Assembly (NCBI GenBank): GCA_038199985.1
Contig: JBBPYK010000056.1
Location: 62,001 to 126,000, forward strand
Reading direction: 5' to 3'
DNA length: 64,000 bases
Source of the DNA: Arthrobacter_J sp038199985
GTDB taxonomy: Bacteria; Actinomycetota; Actinomycetes; Actinomycetales; Micrococcaceae
The position numbers and the translations under genes were made by a program. Below the pieces are notes generated by a model that was not told where the DNA came from, did not search any database, and saw only the letters and a list, made by a program, of their open reading frames with translations. This document shows, piece by piece, positions 18,415 through 27,196 of the stretch (position 1 is its first letter; each line of letters starts with the position of its first letter).

Positions 18415-19341
18415 ATGCATATTGGTCTCATCGGACTTGGAAAAATGGGAGCGAATATGAGGGACCGGCTGCGTGAGGCCGGGATCGACGTCACCGGCTA
18501 CGACCGCAAACCGGAGATTTCGGACGCGGCGAGCCTTGAAGAAATGATCCAGAAGCTACCGACCCGCCGCATCATATGGGTCATGGTTCCTTCTGGTGAG
18601 GCTACGGATGCCGTTATCACGGAGCTGAGTGAAAAACTTGATCCCGGTGATTTGGTGATCGACGGCGGGAACTCTCGCTTTACGGAAGATCAGAAACATT
18701 TCACGTTATTGTCGGAGAAGAAAATTTCCTTCGTGGATTGTGGGGTATCCGGTGGTGTTTGGGGACTCAAAAACGGCTACGGCCTGATGGCTGGCGGTGA
18801 TGACAAGGATATTGAGCGGGCCATGCCTATCTTCGATGCGTTGAGGCCCGAGGGAAAACGTGAAGAGAGCTTTGTCCATGTAGGTGATTCCGGGGCAGGT
18901 CATTACGCCAAGATGGTCCATAATGGCATTGAATATGGTCTCATGCAGGCATATGCCGAAGGCTATGAGCTCCTCGAGGCCAAAGACATCATCAGGAATG
19001 TGCACGGTACATTCCGAGCCTGGCAGCAGGGAACCGTTGTACGATCCTGGTTGCTTGATCTCATGGTTCAGGCGCTGGAAGAGGATCCCGGACTGGAGAA
19101 GATTGCCGGGTACGTGGAGGACTCTGGTGAGGGTCGCTGGACCGTCGAAGAAGCTGTGGCTAACGCCGTGCCGGCACCTGTCATTTCCGCTGCTCTTTTT
19201 GCCCGGTTTGCCTCACGACAGGAGGATTCCCCGGCGATGAAGATGGTCTCGGCGTTGAGGAACCAGTTCGGCGGACATGCAGTCAAGGCTGCAGCGGTCA
19301 AGCAGCCTGAGGACAAACAGGTTCCAGATCTGCCGGAGTAA
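18415..19341 (+). CDS. gnd: 6-phosphogluconate dehydrogenase, decarboxylating (short form)
   Basis: Converts 6-phosphogluconate to ribulose 5-phosphate and CO2 in the pentose phosphate pathway. ATG 18415 follows GGGAAGAG at good spacing and gives 308 residues, the short (GntZ-type) form lacking the C-terminal extension of the 470-residue enzymes. It has the Rossmann motif GLIGLGKMGANM, the substrate block DCGVSGGVWGLKNGYGLMAGG and catalytic HYAKMVHNGIEYG. Its place between dnaN and recF is common in actinobacteria and says nothing about replication. Confidence 0.94.
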   Translation: MHIGLIGLGKMGANMRDRLREAGIDVTGYDRKPEISDAASLEEMIQKLPTRRIIWVMVPSGEATDAVITELSEKLDPGDLVIDGGNSRFTEDQKHFTLLSEKKISFVDCGVSGGVWGLKNGYGLMAGGDDKDIERAMPIFDALRPEGKREESFVHVGDSGAGHYAKMVHNGIEYGLMQAYAEGYELLEAKDIIRNVHGTFRAWQQGTVVRSWLLDLMVQALEEDPGLEKIAGYVEDSGEGRWTVEEAVANAVPAPVISAALFARFASRQEDSPAMKMVSALRNQFGGHAVKAAAVKQPEDKQVPDLPE

Positions 19342-19380
19342 TCCTGGCTTTAGAACATTGAGTAGTGGAGTGCAGAGCCT

Positions 19381-20559
19381 ATGTTTGTAGAACTGTTGTC
19401 GCTGTCTGACTTCCGTACCTACGAGCAACTGGATGTAGGTTTGACGCCGGGGGCCACGGTTTTTGTTGGTCCCAATGGGATAGGAAAAACCAATATTCTT
19501 GAGGCATTGAGCTACCTCTCCACGTTGAGCTCCCACAGGGTGAGTTCCGATGCTCCCCTGATCCGGTTCGGTTCGGACCGAGGACTAATTCGCGCCAAAA
19601 TGATCCGCGGTGGCCAGACGTCATCACTGGAACTCGAGATCAACGAAAGCAAGGCCAACCGGGCTCGGATTAACAGGGGCAATCCGGGCAGAGCCAGAGA
19701 CATACTGGGCATCTGCAGAACTGTATTGTTTGCCCCGGAGGATTTGGCCCTAGTTAAAGGCGACCCAGGACTTCGCCGGCGTTTTCTGGATGACATGATG
19801 GTTTCCCTCATTCCTCATCACGCGGCAACGCGTTCAGAGTATGAGCGAGTTCTCAAACAACGCAATGCGCTTTTGAAGTCCTCGAGAGGTGGACGCTTCA
19901 CCTCGGGCCACGAGGCCACTCTTGAGGTCTGGGATCAGCATATGGCGCAAGCAGCAGCTCGATTGCTGCATGCACGAATTGATGTATTGAGGCAATTAGA
20001 ACCCCATTTTTCAAAGGCCTACAGTGAGTTGACCGACGGCTCCAAAGTGGCGCAAGCAGTGTATCAATCCAGCCTGGACACCATTGACGATGAAAACGTC
20101 AAGGTGGGGGCCCGAGTCTGGGATGCTCCATCAGTTGGGTCTACGGGGTCCGTTGAGGACACAACATCGAGGTATCTGGAAGCTTTTCGCACTGTTCGAA
20201 AGAAAGAGCTGGAACGCGGCATCTCGCTTGTTGGTCCCCACCGCGACGATATCCAGTTGGTCCTGGGGTCTGCACCGGCAAAAGGTTTTGCGTCGCACGG
20301 GGAGAGCTGGTCCGTCGCTTTGTCTCTTCGCATTGGGTCCTACTATCTGCTGTGTGAGGATGACCCCGCTCCTGGCGCTACACCCGTGCTGATGCTTGAT
20401 GACGTCTTTGCTGAGTTGGATCGACAGCGGAGGACGAAGCTCGCGGCCATCGTTGCAACTGCGGAGCAGGTTCTGATGACAGCTGCGGTGTTGGAGGACA
20501 TCCCGGAAGCTCTTGAAGCCCGCCGCATGAACGTAGTGGCTGGTGGCATCAGTGAGTGA
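19381..20559 (+). CDS. recF: DNA replication and repair protein RecF
   Basis: SMC-like ATPase that helps load RecA at gapped DNA. Its 392 residues contain Walker A VGPNGIGKTNILEAL, the signature-type segment SHGESWSVALSLRIGS and Walker B PVLMLDDVFAELD. The start is ATG 19381. The last codons overlap the start of the DciA-like gene, so the two are coupled. Confidence 0.96.
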   Translation: MFVELLSLSDFRTYEQLDVGLTPGATVFVGPNGIGKTNILEALSYLSTLSSHRVSSDAPLIRFGSDRGLIRAKMIRGGQTSSLELEINESKANRARINRGNPGRARDILGICRTVLFAPEDLALVKGDPGLRRRFLDDMMVSLIPHHAATRSEYERVLKQRNALLKSSRGGRFTSGHEATLEVWDQHMAQAAARLLHARIDVLRQLEPHFSKAYSELTDGSKVAQAVYQSSLDTIDDENVKVGARVWDAPSVGSTGSVEDTTSRYLEAFRTVRKKELERGISLVGPHRDDIQLVLGSAPAKGFASHGESWSVALSLRIGSYYLLCEDDPAPGATPVLMLDDVFAELDRQRRTKLAAIVATAEQVLMTAAVLEDIPEALEARRMNVVAGGISE

Positions 20560-21112
20560 TGATGGTGAGCCCGCCGACGACAAGAACTCGGTGGAGGCGC
20601 AATATGAGGAGATCGATGCGGCTCAAGCACTACTGAACCGAATGCGTGAAGCATCTGTGGCACGAGGCAATACCAGGGTGCCAGCGGGGCGACGTCGGCC
20701 AGCTAAAAGTTCCAGACAGGGGCGAAACGGTGGGGTCGCTGCTGGAGAATATGTTGGTCGCGATCCGCAGGGACTTGGCACGGTCTTCAACCGTTTACTG
20801 GGAGAACGTGGATGGAAGTCCCCGGTGGCTGTTGGATCGGTACTGTCCCGGTGGGATGAACTGGTGGGCCCGGATGTGGCAGCTCACTGCCGTCCGGAGA
20901 GTTTCGAAAACAACACTGTTCAGGTCAGATGTGATTCGACCACGTGGGCCACTCAGTTACGTCTTTTGAGAACTAGTCTGCTGGAGCGATTTGAGAAGGA
21001 GTTGGGGTCGGGTGTGGTCACGGTCATAGATGTTCTGGGCCCGACTGCGCCGAACTGGCGGCGGGGCAAGCGCAGTGTCAGTGGCAGAGGTCCGCGTGAT
21101 ACCTACGGTTAA
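20552..21112 (+). CDS. dciA: DUF721 protein, DciA-like helicase loader
   Basis: DUF721 is the DciA family, the common bacterial loader of replicative helicase DnaB; Rv0004 is the mycobacterial counterpart at this position. About 186 residues: a disordered, charged N-terminus (1-65), then the KH-like domain with WDELVGPDVAAHCRPESF and STTWATQLRLL. GTG 20552 is taken as start, overlapping the recF stop; GTG 20543 is an alternative. The function comes from family membership, not from a motif specific to this copy. Confidence 0.85.
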   Translation: MSDDGEPADDKNSVEAQYEEIDAAQALLNRMREASVARGNTRVPAGRRRPAKSSRQGRNGGVAAGEYVGRDPQGLGTVFNRLLGERGWKSPVAVGSVLSRWDELVGPDVAAHCRPESFENNTVQVRCDSTTWATQLRLLRTSLLERFEKELGSGVVTVIDVLGPTAPNWRRGKRSVSGRGPRDTYG

Positions 21113-21231
21113 GGGGGCCTTTCTCGCAGCGAAAGTGCGGTGCTCCGAGGACCGCCGTAGAGCGCTCAAGAAGGTATGGGTGCATACCGTGTCCCATTCG
21201 GGGTACTGAAAAGCGGTCTAAGCAAGGTTTC

Positions 21232-21260
21232 TTGACGTCTGGGGCGTGATTATGCATAAA
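21232..21260 (+). promoter_or_regulatory. gyrB: Possible gyrB promoter
   Basis: TTGACG (21232-21237) and CATAAA (21255-21260) are separated by 17 bp in the 280-bp gap before gyrB. The -10 box is weak. TAGAAT at 21278 is an alternative -10 without a good -35. Confidence 0.3.
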
Positions 21261-21395
21261 GTCTCGACGTGACGCGGTAGAATTATTGGAGAAGACGCCC
21301 CTCGAGAAGCACAACCGGATACCGTTAGTGGTCCCCTATGCCTGCTCGTCGTCGTGCGTCGCCAGATGATCAAGACTAAGGAGTCGAAAGCGACT

Positions 21396-23444
21396 GTGGC
21401 TAACGACAACAACGTGGACCTTCCCAGTCCGGGTGAGGCTACCACTCCCCGCGAATACGGTGCTAGCGATATTACCGTTCTTGAGGGTCTAGAAGCGGTA
21501 CGCAAACGTCCCGGAATGTATATAGGTTCCACTGGTCCGCGCGGGCTCCACCATCTGGTCTATGAAGTGGTGGACAACTCTGTTGATGAAGCACTAGCTG
21601 GGTATTGCGATCACATCGAAATCACCCTCCAGCACGACGGCGGGGTGAGGGTTGTAGATAATGGGCGTGGTATTCCGGTGGATATGCACCCCACGGAGGG
21701 ACGGCCCACTGTCCAGGTCGTTATGACCATTCTCCATGCAGGAGGCAAGTTCGGCGGCGGTGGATACGCTGTTTCTGGTGGTCTTCACGGTGTGGGTATC
21801 TCCGTGGTCAATGCGCTGTCGTCCAGGGTCGAGACGGTTGTTCGTCGTCAGGGTTTCATCTGGTATCAGTCGTTCGAGAACGGTGGCATGCCCAAGGGGG
21901 ATCTCCGGCAGGGTGAAGCAACTGAGGAGACCGGAACTACTCAAACCTTCTACCCTGATGAAGGAATCTTCGACACAGTCGAGTTTGATTTTGAGACGCT
22001 GCGCGCGCGTTTCCAACAGATGGCTTTCCTCAATAAGGGACTGCACATAACCCTTACTGATGAGCGTCAGGTAGAGGTTGGCGATGAGGTTGCTCAAGAC
22101 CTAGAAGCGGCGGACGACGGCGCACCTGATGAGCCCAAATACCGTGTAGTGGATTATTGCTACAAGGATGGGCTGCTGGATTACGTCAATCATTTGAACT
22201 CCGCAAAACGCGTGGAGATCGTTCACGAAGATGTGATCGCATTTGAAACCGAGGATACAGAGCGGAAGATTGCTCTTGAAGTTGCCATGCAGTGGACCAC
22301 GGCGTACTCGGAAAGTGTCCACACTTACGCCAATACAATCAACACCCACGAGGGTGGTACGCACGAAGAGGGTTTTCGGGCTGCCATGACATCCCTGATC
22401 AACCGGTATGCGCGCGAAAAAGGAATCCTGAAGGAAAAGGAAGACAACCTCACGGGCGATGACATCCGTGAGGGACTTACTGCGGTCATTTCTGTGAAAC
22501 TCGCAGAACCGCAGTTCGAGGGACAGACCAAGACTAAACTCGGCAACTCCGAAGCCAAGGGCTTTGTGCAGCGTGCGGTTACGGATGAGCTCGGAGACTG
22601 GCTCGAACGCAATCCCGTTTCAGGACGGAATGTGATTCGGAAGGCGCAGCAGGCTTCACAAGCACGCCTTGCCGCCCGCAAAGCCCGCGATAACGCGCGC
22701 CGCAAGAGTCCGCTGGAGTCATTCGGCATGCCGGGGAAGTTGTCTGACTGCTCTTCCAAGGATCCGTCCAAGTGTGAGGTCTACATTGTTGAGGGTGACT
22801 CCGCTGGCGGTTCGGCCAAACGTGGTCGTGATCCCCACACCCAGGCCATCCTTCCGCTGCGTGGCAAAATCCTGAACGTGGAGCGTGCCCGGTTGGATAG
22901 GGCACTCGGCAATACGGAAGTGCAGTCGATGATCACTGCTTTCGGTACCGGGATCGGCGAAGACTTTGACTTGTCGAAGTTGCGTTATCACAAAATAGTT
23001 CTTATGGCCGATGCCGATGTCGACGGTCAGCACATCACCACGCTGCTCATGACATTGCTTTTCCGCTACATGCGTCCGCTGATAGAAAACGGCCACGTGT
23101 ATCTGTCCCAACCGCCGCTTTATCGGATCAAATGGTCAAACCATGCGCATGACTACGTGTATAGCGACAAGGAGCGGGACGCAGTCATTGCGAAAGGACT
23201 GGCCAGCAACCAGCGCTTACCCAAGGAAAACGGCATCCAGCGCTACAAGGGGCTCGGTGAGATGGACTACACGGAGTTGTGGGATACCACCATGGACCCG
23301 GATCATCGAACTCTTCTCCAAGTCACCATGGATGATGCAGCAGCTGCCGATGAGATTTTCGCGGTTCTTATGGGCGAAGACGTGGAATCGCGCAGAAACT
23401 TCATCCAGCAAAACGCGAAAGATGTCAGATTCCTCGACATCTGA
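21396..23444 (+). CDS. gyrB: DNA gyrase subunit B
   Basis: ATPase subunit of gyrase, which introduces negative supercoils. GTG 21396 is chosen because it gives the family-typical beginning MANDNN and has AAGGAG upstream; in-frame GTG 21354 and ATG 21366 are alternatives. The 682 residues include the GHKL ATPase motifs EVVDNSVDEALAGYC and DNGRGIPV, the loop GGLHGVGISVVNALS and the TOPRIM domain with EGDSAGGSAKRGRD and DADVDGQH. gyrA follows after 55 nt. Confidence 0.97.
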   Translation: MANDNNVDLPSPGEATTPREYGASDITVLEGLEAVRKRPGMYIGSTGPRGLHHLVYEVVDNSVDEALAGYCDHIEITLQHDGGVRVVDNGRGIPVDMHPTEGRPTVQVVMTILHAGGKFGGGGYAVSGGLHGVGISVVNALSSRVETVVRRQGFIWYQSFENGGMPKGDLRQGEATEETGTTQTFYPDEGIFDTVEFDFETLRARFQQMAFLNKGLHITLTDERQVEVGDEVAQDLEAADDGAPDEPKYRVVDYCYKDGLLDYVNHLNSAKRVEIVHEDVIAFETEDTERKIALEVAMQWTTAYSESVHTYANTINTHEGGTHEEGFRAAMTSLINRYAREKGILKEKEDNLTGDDIREGLTAVISVKLAEPQFEGQTKTKLGNSEAKGFVQRAVTDELGDWLERNPVSGRNVIRKAQQASQARLAARKARDNARRKSPLESFGMPGKLSDCSSKDPSKCEVYIVEGDSAGGSAKRGRDPHTQAILPLRGKILNVERARLDRALGNTEVQSMITAFGTGIGEDFDLSKLRYHKIVLMADADVDGQHITTLLMTLLFRYMRPLIENGHVYLSQPPLYRIKWSNHAHDYVYSDKERDAVIAKGLASNQRLPKENGIQRYKGLGEMDYTELWDTTMDPDHRTLLQVTMDDAAAADEIFAVLMGEDVESRRNFIQQNAKDVRFLDI

Positions 23445-23499
23445 AGTTCTGCGGAAACCTGGATGAGAACTTTATACAACTGTAGAACGGAAATGACCT

Positions 23500-26103
23500 A
23501 TGAGTGATGAGACTCCCGAAGACGTTACGGCCGCTGACGCACCTCTGGTTGGGGATGTCCTCACTGACCGTGTTGAACCTGTCGATCTCCAGACGGAGAT
23601 GCAGCGTTCATACCTTGACTACGCGATGGCCGTCATCGTGGGTAGAGCCCTCCCTGACGTACGCGACGGTCTGAAGCCGGTACACCGCCGGGTTCTCTAT
23701 GCCATGTTCGACGGCGGCTACCGACCGGACCGGTCATTCAACAAGTGTGCCCGCGTGGTTGGCGAAGTCATGGGCAATTATCACCCTCACGGTGATACCG
23801 CGATCTACGATGCGCTGGTGCGTCTCATCCAAGATTGGACCATGCGGTATCCGCTGGCGCTTGGTCAGGGCAACTTCGGGTCGCCGGGAAATGACGGTGC
23901 GGCTGCACCTCGTTACACCGAGACGAAGATGGCTCAGCTCGCCATGGAAATGGTTCGGGACATCGACGAGGAAACCGTCGATTTCCAGGACAACTATGAC
24001 GGCAAGAACCAAGAGCCGACCATCCTGCCAGCACGCTTCCCAAATCTTCTCGTGAACGGTTCCTCAGGTATCGCCGTCGGAATGGCCACTAATATTCCGC
24101 CGCACAACCTGCGGGAAGTCGGCGCAGGCGTCCAGTGGTTCCTGGATAATCCGGAGGCTACCCGCGAGGAACTGCTTGAGGCGCTCATGCTGCGCATCAA
24201 GGGCCCCGACTTTCCCACTGGTGCACAAATTCTGGGCCGCAAGGGCATCGAAGATGCCTACCGAACCGGCCGCGGGTCCATCACCATGCGTGCCGTCGTG
24301 AGTGTCGAAGAGCTACAGGGCCGTACCTGCCTGGTCATCACCGAATTGCCGTATCAAGCGAACCCGGACAATTTGGCCATCAAAATCGCAGAGCTGGTCA
24401 AGGACGGCAAGGTTCAAGGGATTGCGGATCTCAGGGATGAAACGTCCGGCCGCACGGGACAGCGACTTGTGGTGGTCCTCAAGCGCGACGCCGTCGCAAA
24501 GGTTGTTCTAAACAACCTGTACAAGCACACGCAGTTGCAGGACAATTTCAGCGCCAACATGTTGGCCATCGTGGACGGCGTGCCGCGCACCCTCTCTCTC
24601 GATGCGTTCATCCGTCACTGGGTTACGCATCAGATGGACGTTATTATCCGACGCACCCGCTACCGTCTGCGGAAGGCCGAGGAGGCAGCGCATATCCTGC
24701 GTGGGTTACTCAAAGCCCTGGACGCTCTGGATGAGGTCATCGCCCTGATCCGGAGCAGTTCAACCGTCGATGACGCACGGCGTGGCCTCATGGACTTACT
24801 CGACATCGACGAAGTCCAATCACAGGCCATTTTGGACATGCAGCTCAGACGGCTGGCCGCACTGGAGCGTCAAAAAATCCAGGATCAGCACGCAAAGCTG
24901 GAACAAGAGATCGCTGAGTACAACCGAATTCTGGCTTCTGATGAGGTTCGCCGCGGCATCATCAGCACTGAGCTTCAGGAAATCGTGGACAAGTATGGCG
25001 ACGACCGACGCTCCGAAATCATGCTCGGCTATGGCGGCGATATGAGCATGGAAGACCTCATCCCAGAAGAAGAAATGGTTGTCACCATTACGCGCGGCGG
25101 CTACGTTAAGCGGACCCGTAGCGATAATTACCGGCAGCAAGCGCGCGGTGGCAAGGGAATCCGTGGTGCCCAGCTACGCGGTGACGACGTTGTGGAGCAT
25201 TTCTTTGTGACGACCACTCACAATTGGCTGCTTTTCTTCACCAACCTCGGACGGGTTTACCGGGCCAAGGCGTACGAGCTCGTCGAAGCCGGGCGCGATG
25301 CCAAGGGCCAACATGTGGCTAACCTGATGGCGTTCCAACCTGATGAAACAATTGCCCAGGTACTGGAACTCAAGGATTATCAACAGTCGCCGTATCTGGT
25401 GCTGGCAACCAAGCGCGGATTGATGAAGAAGACAAGGTTGGAAGATTACGACACCAACCGGTCGGCGGGCGTCATCGCGATCAATCTGCGCGACGGCGAT
25501 GAACTGGTATCCGCTCAGCTGATCTCGGAAACGGATGACCTCATGCTGGTCTCCCGCAAGGGGCAGTCCCTACGCTTCACTGCAACTGATGATGCGCTGC
25601 GACCCATGGGACGGGCGACGTCGGGCGTTACTGGCATGAAGTTCCGACAGGACGATGAACTGTTGACAGCCGACGTCGTCACCGAGGATTCGTTTGTCTT
25701 TATCGTTACTGAAGGTGGGTACGCCAAACGCAGTTCCGTGGAACAGTACCGGGTCCAGGGTAGGGGCGGTCTCGGGATCAAAGTGGCCAAACTTGCCGAA
25801 GTTCGCGGAGACCTGGTGGGCGCTATGGTCGTTCAGGAAAGTGATGAAGTCCTGGTGGTAATGCAGGGCGGCAAGGTGGTTCGGTCGGCTGTCACAGGAG
25901 TTCCTGCAAAGGGTAGAGATACCATGGGTGTGATATTCGCAAAGCCGGACAAAAAAGACCGCATCATCGCGGTGACCGCGAACAGCGCGCGGGGGCTAGC
26001 CGAGATTGAAGATGAAGACGACGCCGGTGATGAAGTACCGTTGTCCCCAGAGAATGTGACCGAGCCTGAACCCGGGGCCGAAACTGATGGAGGCAACGAG
26101 TGA
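23500..26103 (+). CDS. gyrA: DNA gyrase subunit A
   Basis: DNA-cleaving subunit of gyrase. Its 867 residues have the catalytic tyrosine at Tyr139 in APRYTE. The quinolone-resistance region reads HPHGDTAIYD, with Thr at position 100 (equivalent to E. coli Ser83) and the acidic residue four further on retained. The C-terminal beta-pinwheel contains a GyrA-box-like QQARGGKGIRG, and the tail is acidic. Its stop overlaps the start of the DUF3566 gene by 4 nt. Confidence 0.98.
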   Translation: MSDETPEDVTAADAPLVGDVLTDRVEPVDLQTEMQRSYLDYAMAVIVGRALPDVRDGLKPVHRRVLYAMFDGGYRPDRSFNKCARVVGEVMGNYHPHGDTAIYDALVRLIQDWTMRYPLALGQGNFGSPGNDGAAAPRYTETKMAQLAMEMVRDIDEETVDFQDNYDGKNQEPTILPARFPNLLVNGSSGIAVGMATNIPPHNLREVGAGVQWFLDNPEATREELLEALMLRIKGPDFPTGAQILGRKGIEDAYRTGRGSITMRAVVSVEELQGRTCLVITELPYQANPDNLAIKIAELVKDGKVQGIADLRDETSGRTGQRLVVVLKRDAVAKVVLNNLYKHTQLQDNFSANMLAIVDGVPRTLSLDAFIRHWVTHQMDVIIRRTRYRLRKAEEAAHILRGLLKALDALDEVIALIRSSSTVDDARRGLMDLLDIDEVQSQAILDMQLRRLAALERQKIQDQHAKLEQEIAEYNRILASDEVRRGIISTELQEIVDKYGDDRRSEIMLGYGGDMSMEDLIPEEEMVVTITRGGYVKRTRSDNYRQQARGGKGIRGAQLRGDDVVEHFFVTTTHNWLLFFTNLGRVYRAKAYELVEAGRDAKGQHVANLMAFQPDETIAQVLELKDYQQSPYLVLATKRGLMKKTRLEDYDTNRSAGVIAINLRDGDELVSAQLISETDDLMLVSRKGQSLRFTATDDALRPMGRATSGVTGMKFRQDDELLTADVVTEDSFVFIVTEGGYAKRSSVEQYRVQGRGGLGIKVAKLAEVRGDLVGAMVVQESDEVLVVMQGGKVVRSAVTGVPAKGRDTMGVIFAKPDKKDRIIAVTANSARGLAEIEDEDDAGDEVPLSPENVTEPEPGAETDGGNE

Positions 26104-26606
26104 GCACGTCGAAGTCGAGTTCGCGGACCGCGAGTGGATCCGGGCGCCCCTCCGGGGGGCCGCGAACTCCGGCCCGGCCGACCCAGCGACCCTCCGGCGG
26201 TGGGTCTCGACCGAATCTGGTTCACCCGGCGCCAAAAGCGAAGGCGCGCAAAGCCCGCCTCCTTGTTAGCAAGGTCGATCCTTGGTCTGTGCTCAAGCTT
26301 TCGTTCCTCCTTTCTGTGGCGATTGGCATCGTTACCGTTGTTGCGGCAATTGTCCTTTGGACGGTTTTGGATCTCACGGGGATTTTTGACCGTGTGAATT
26401 CATTGTTGGGCGACATTGCTGGTTCCGAAAGTGGGGGTTTCGACCTGCGCGAGTATGCGTCGCTCGGTCAAGTGGTTTCGTTTGCAACTATCATCGCCGT
26501 AGTCAATGTTGTCCTCCTCACCGCCCTTTCCATGCTGTCGGCGGTCCTGTACAACATCTCCGCTACTCTTGTGGGTGGCATCGGTGTCACCCTCACTGAC
26601 GACTGA
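26100..26606 (+). CDS. DUF3566 membrane protein
   Basis: Actinobacterial protein of unknown function always found after gyrA. Its 168 residues consist of a Ser/Arg/Pro-rich cytoplasmic N-terminus of about 60 residues. Two membrane segments follow (around residues 62-88 and 125-150) that frame a loop containing ESGGFDLREYASLGQV. GTG 26100 overlaps the gyrA stop, so translation is coupled. Confidence 0.9.
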   Translation: MSTSKSSSRTASGSGRPSGGPRTPARPTQRPSGGGSRPNLVHPAPKAKARKARLLVSKVDPWSVLKLSFLLSVAIGIVTVVAAIVLWTVLDLTGIFDRVNSLLGDIAGSESGGFDLREYASLGQVVSFATIIAVVNVVLLTALSMLSAVLYNISATLVGGIGVTLTDD

Positions 26607-26633
26607 TTTGTTGATTCAGGAGCGTCTGCTGTA

Positions 26634-26645
26634 AAGTCAGTTCTC
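26634..26645 (+). repeat. 12-bp repeat upstream of tRNA-Ile
   Basis: AAGTCAGTTCTC, identical to 26910-26921 upstream of tRNA-Ala. Here it follows TAAAGT, a possible -10 box, 18 bp after TTGTTG. Confidence 0.6.
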
Positions 26646-26662
26646 GGCCCGAGAGGGTATCC

Positions 26663-26736
26663 GGGCGTATAGCTCAGACGGTTAGAGCGCTTCGCTGATA
26701 ACGAAGAGGTCCCAGGTTCAAGTCCTGGTACGCCCA
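26663..26736 (+). tRNA. tRNA-Ile (GAT)
   Basis: 74 nt folding into a full cloverleaf. The acceptor stem is GGGCGTA/TACGCCC, the anticodon loop CTGATAA has GAT at 26697-26699, and the T arm is CCAGGTTCAAGTCCTGG. CCA is not encoded. Confidence 0.97.
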
Positions 26737-26766
26737 CGGAAACCGACGATTTGGGAGGTAGCCACT

Positions 26767-26883
26767 GTGAAGAAGTTGTTGATTGTGGCAGCTGCGGCAG
26801 CAGGGGTCTTTACCTATCGCAAGTGGAAGGAATCCGAGACTGAAAAGTCTGTCTGGAAAGAATCGACCGATTCAGTCGAGTAG
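26767..26883 (+). CDS. DLW-39 family small protein
   Basis: 38-residue protein starting at GTG 26767 behind GGGAGGTAG. It has a short hydrophobic N-terminus (KKLLIVAAAAAGVFTY) and a charged C-terminus ending in a VWKES segment. It matches the DLW-39 family, small actinobacterial proteins located between tRNA-Ile and tRNA-Ala after gyrA. The function is unknown; the hydrophobic start suggests membrane association. Confidence 0.8.
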   Translation: MKKLLIVAAAAAGVFTYRKWKESETEKSVWKESTDSVE

Positions 26884-26909
26884 CCGAGCTGGCTATGAGC
26901 AGATATACT

Positions 26910-26921
26910 AAGTCAGTTCTC
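26910..26921 (+). repeat. 12-bp repeat upstream of tRNA-Ala
   Basis: AAGTCAGTTCTC, the second copy of the motif at 26634-26645. It directly follows a good -10 box, TATACT, at 26904-26909. Confidence 0.6.
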
Positions 26922-26926
26922 TTCAC

Positions 26927-26999
26927 GGGGGCATGGCGCAATTGGTAGCGCACCTGCTTTGCAAGCAGGGGGTTAGGGGTTCGAGTCCCCTTGCCTCCA
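26927..26999 (+). tRNA. tRNA-Ala (TGC)
   Basis: 73 nt forming a full cloverleaf. The acceptor stem GGGGGCA/TGCCTCC includes the G3:U70 pair that identifies alanine tRNAs, the anticodon loop is TTTGCAA (anticodon TGC), and the T arm is AGGGGTTCGAGTCCCCT. Confidence 0.97.
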
Positions 27000-27006
27000 C
27001 CGTGAG

Positions 27007-27043
27007 TCCCGGAACGTAGTAGCCCTACGTTCCGGGATTTTTT
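27007..27043 (+). terminator. Rho-independent terminator after tRNA-Ala
   Basis: A 13-bp perfect stem TCCCGGAACGTAG / CTACGTTCCGGGA with a 5-nt loop is followed by TTTTTT. Confidence 0.92.
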
Positions 27044-27196
27044 CTTTAAGCCCCTCTAACGACTTACCCCCTCCTGAATCTGCGGTTTTAAATGGTGGTC
27101 TGGGCGAGGGCCGCTGTCCTAAGCCCCTGGCTTGGACCGAGTAGCCTGAACGCGTCTAAGCAGGTCTTGGGCGGATAGGACCACTAAAGTGAAATC

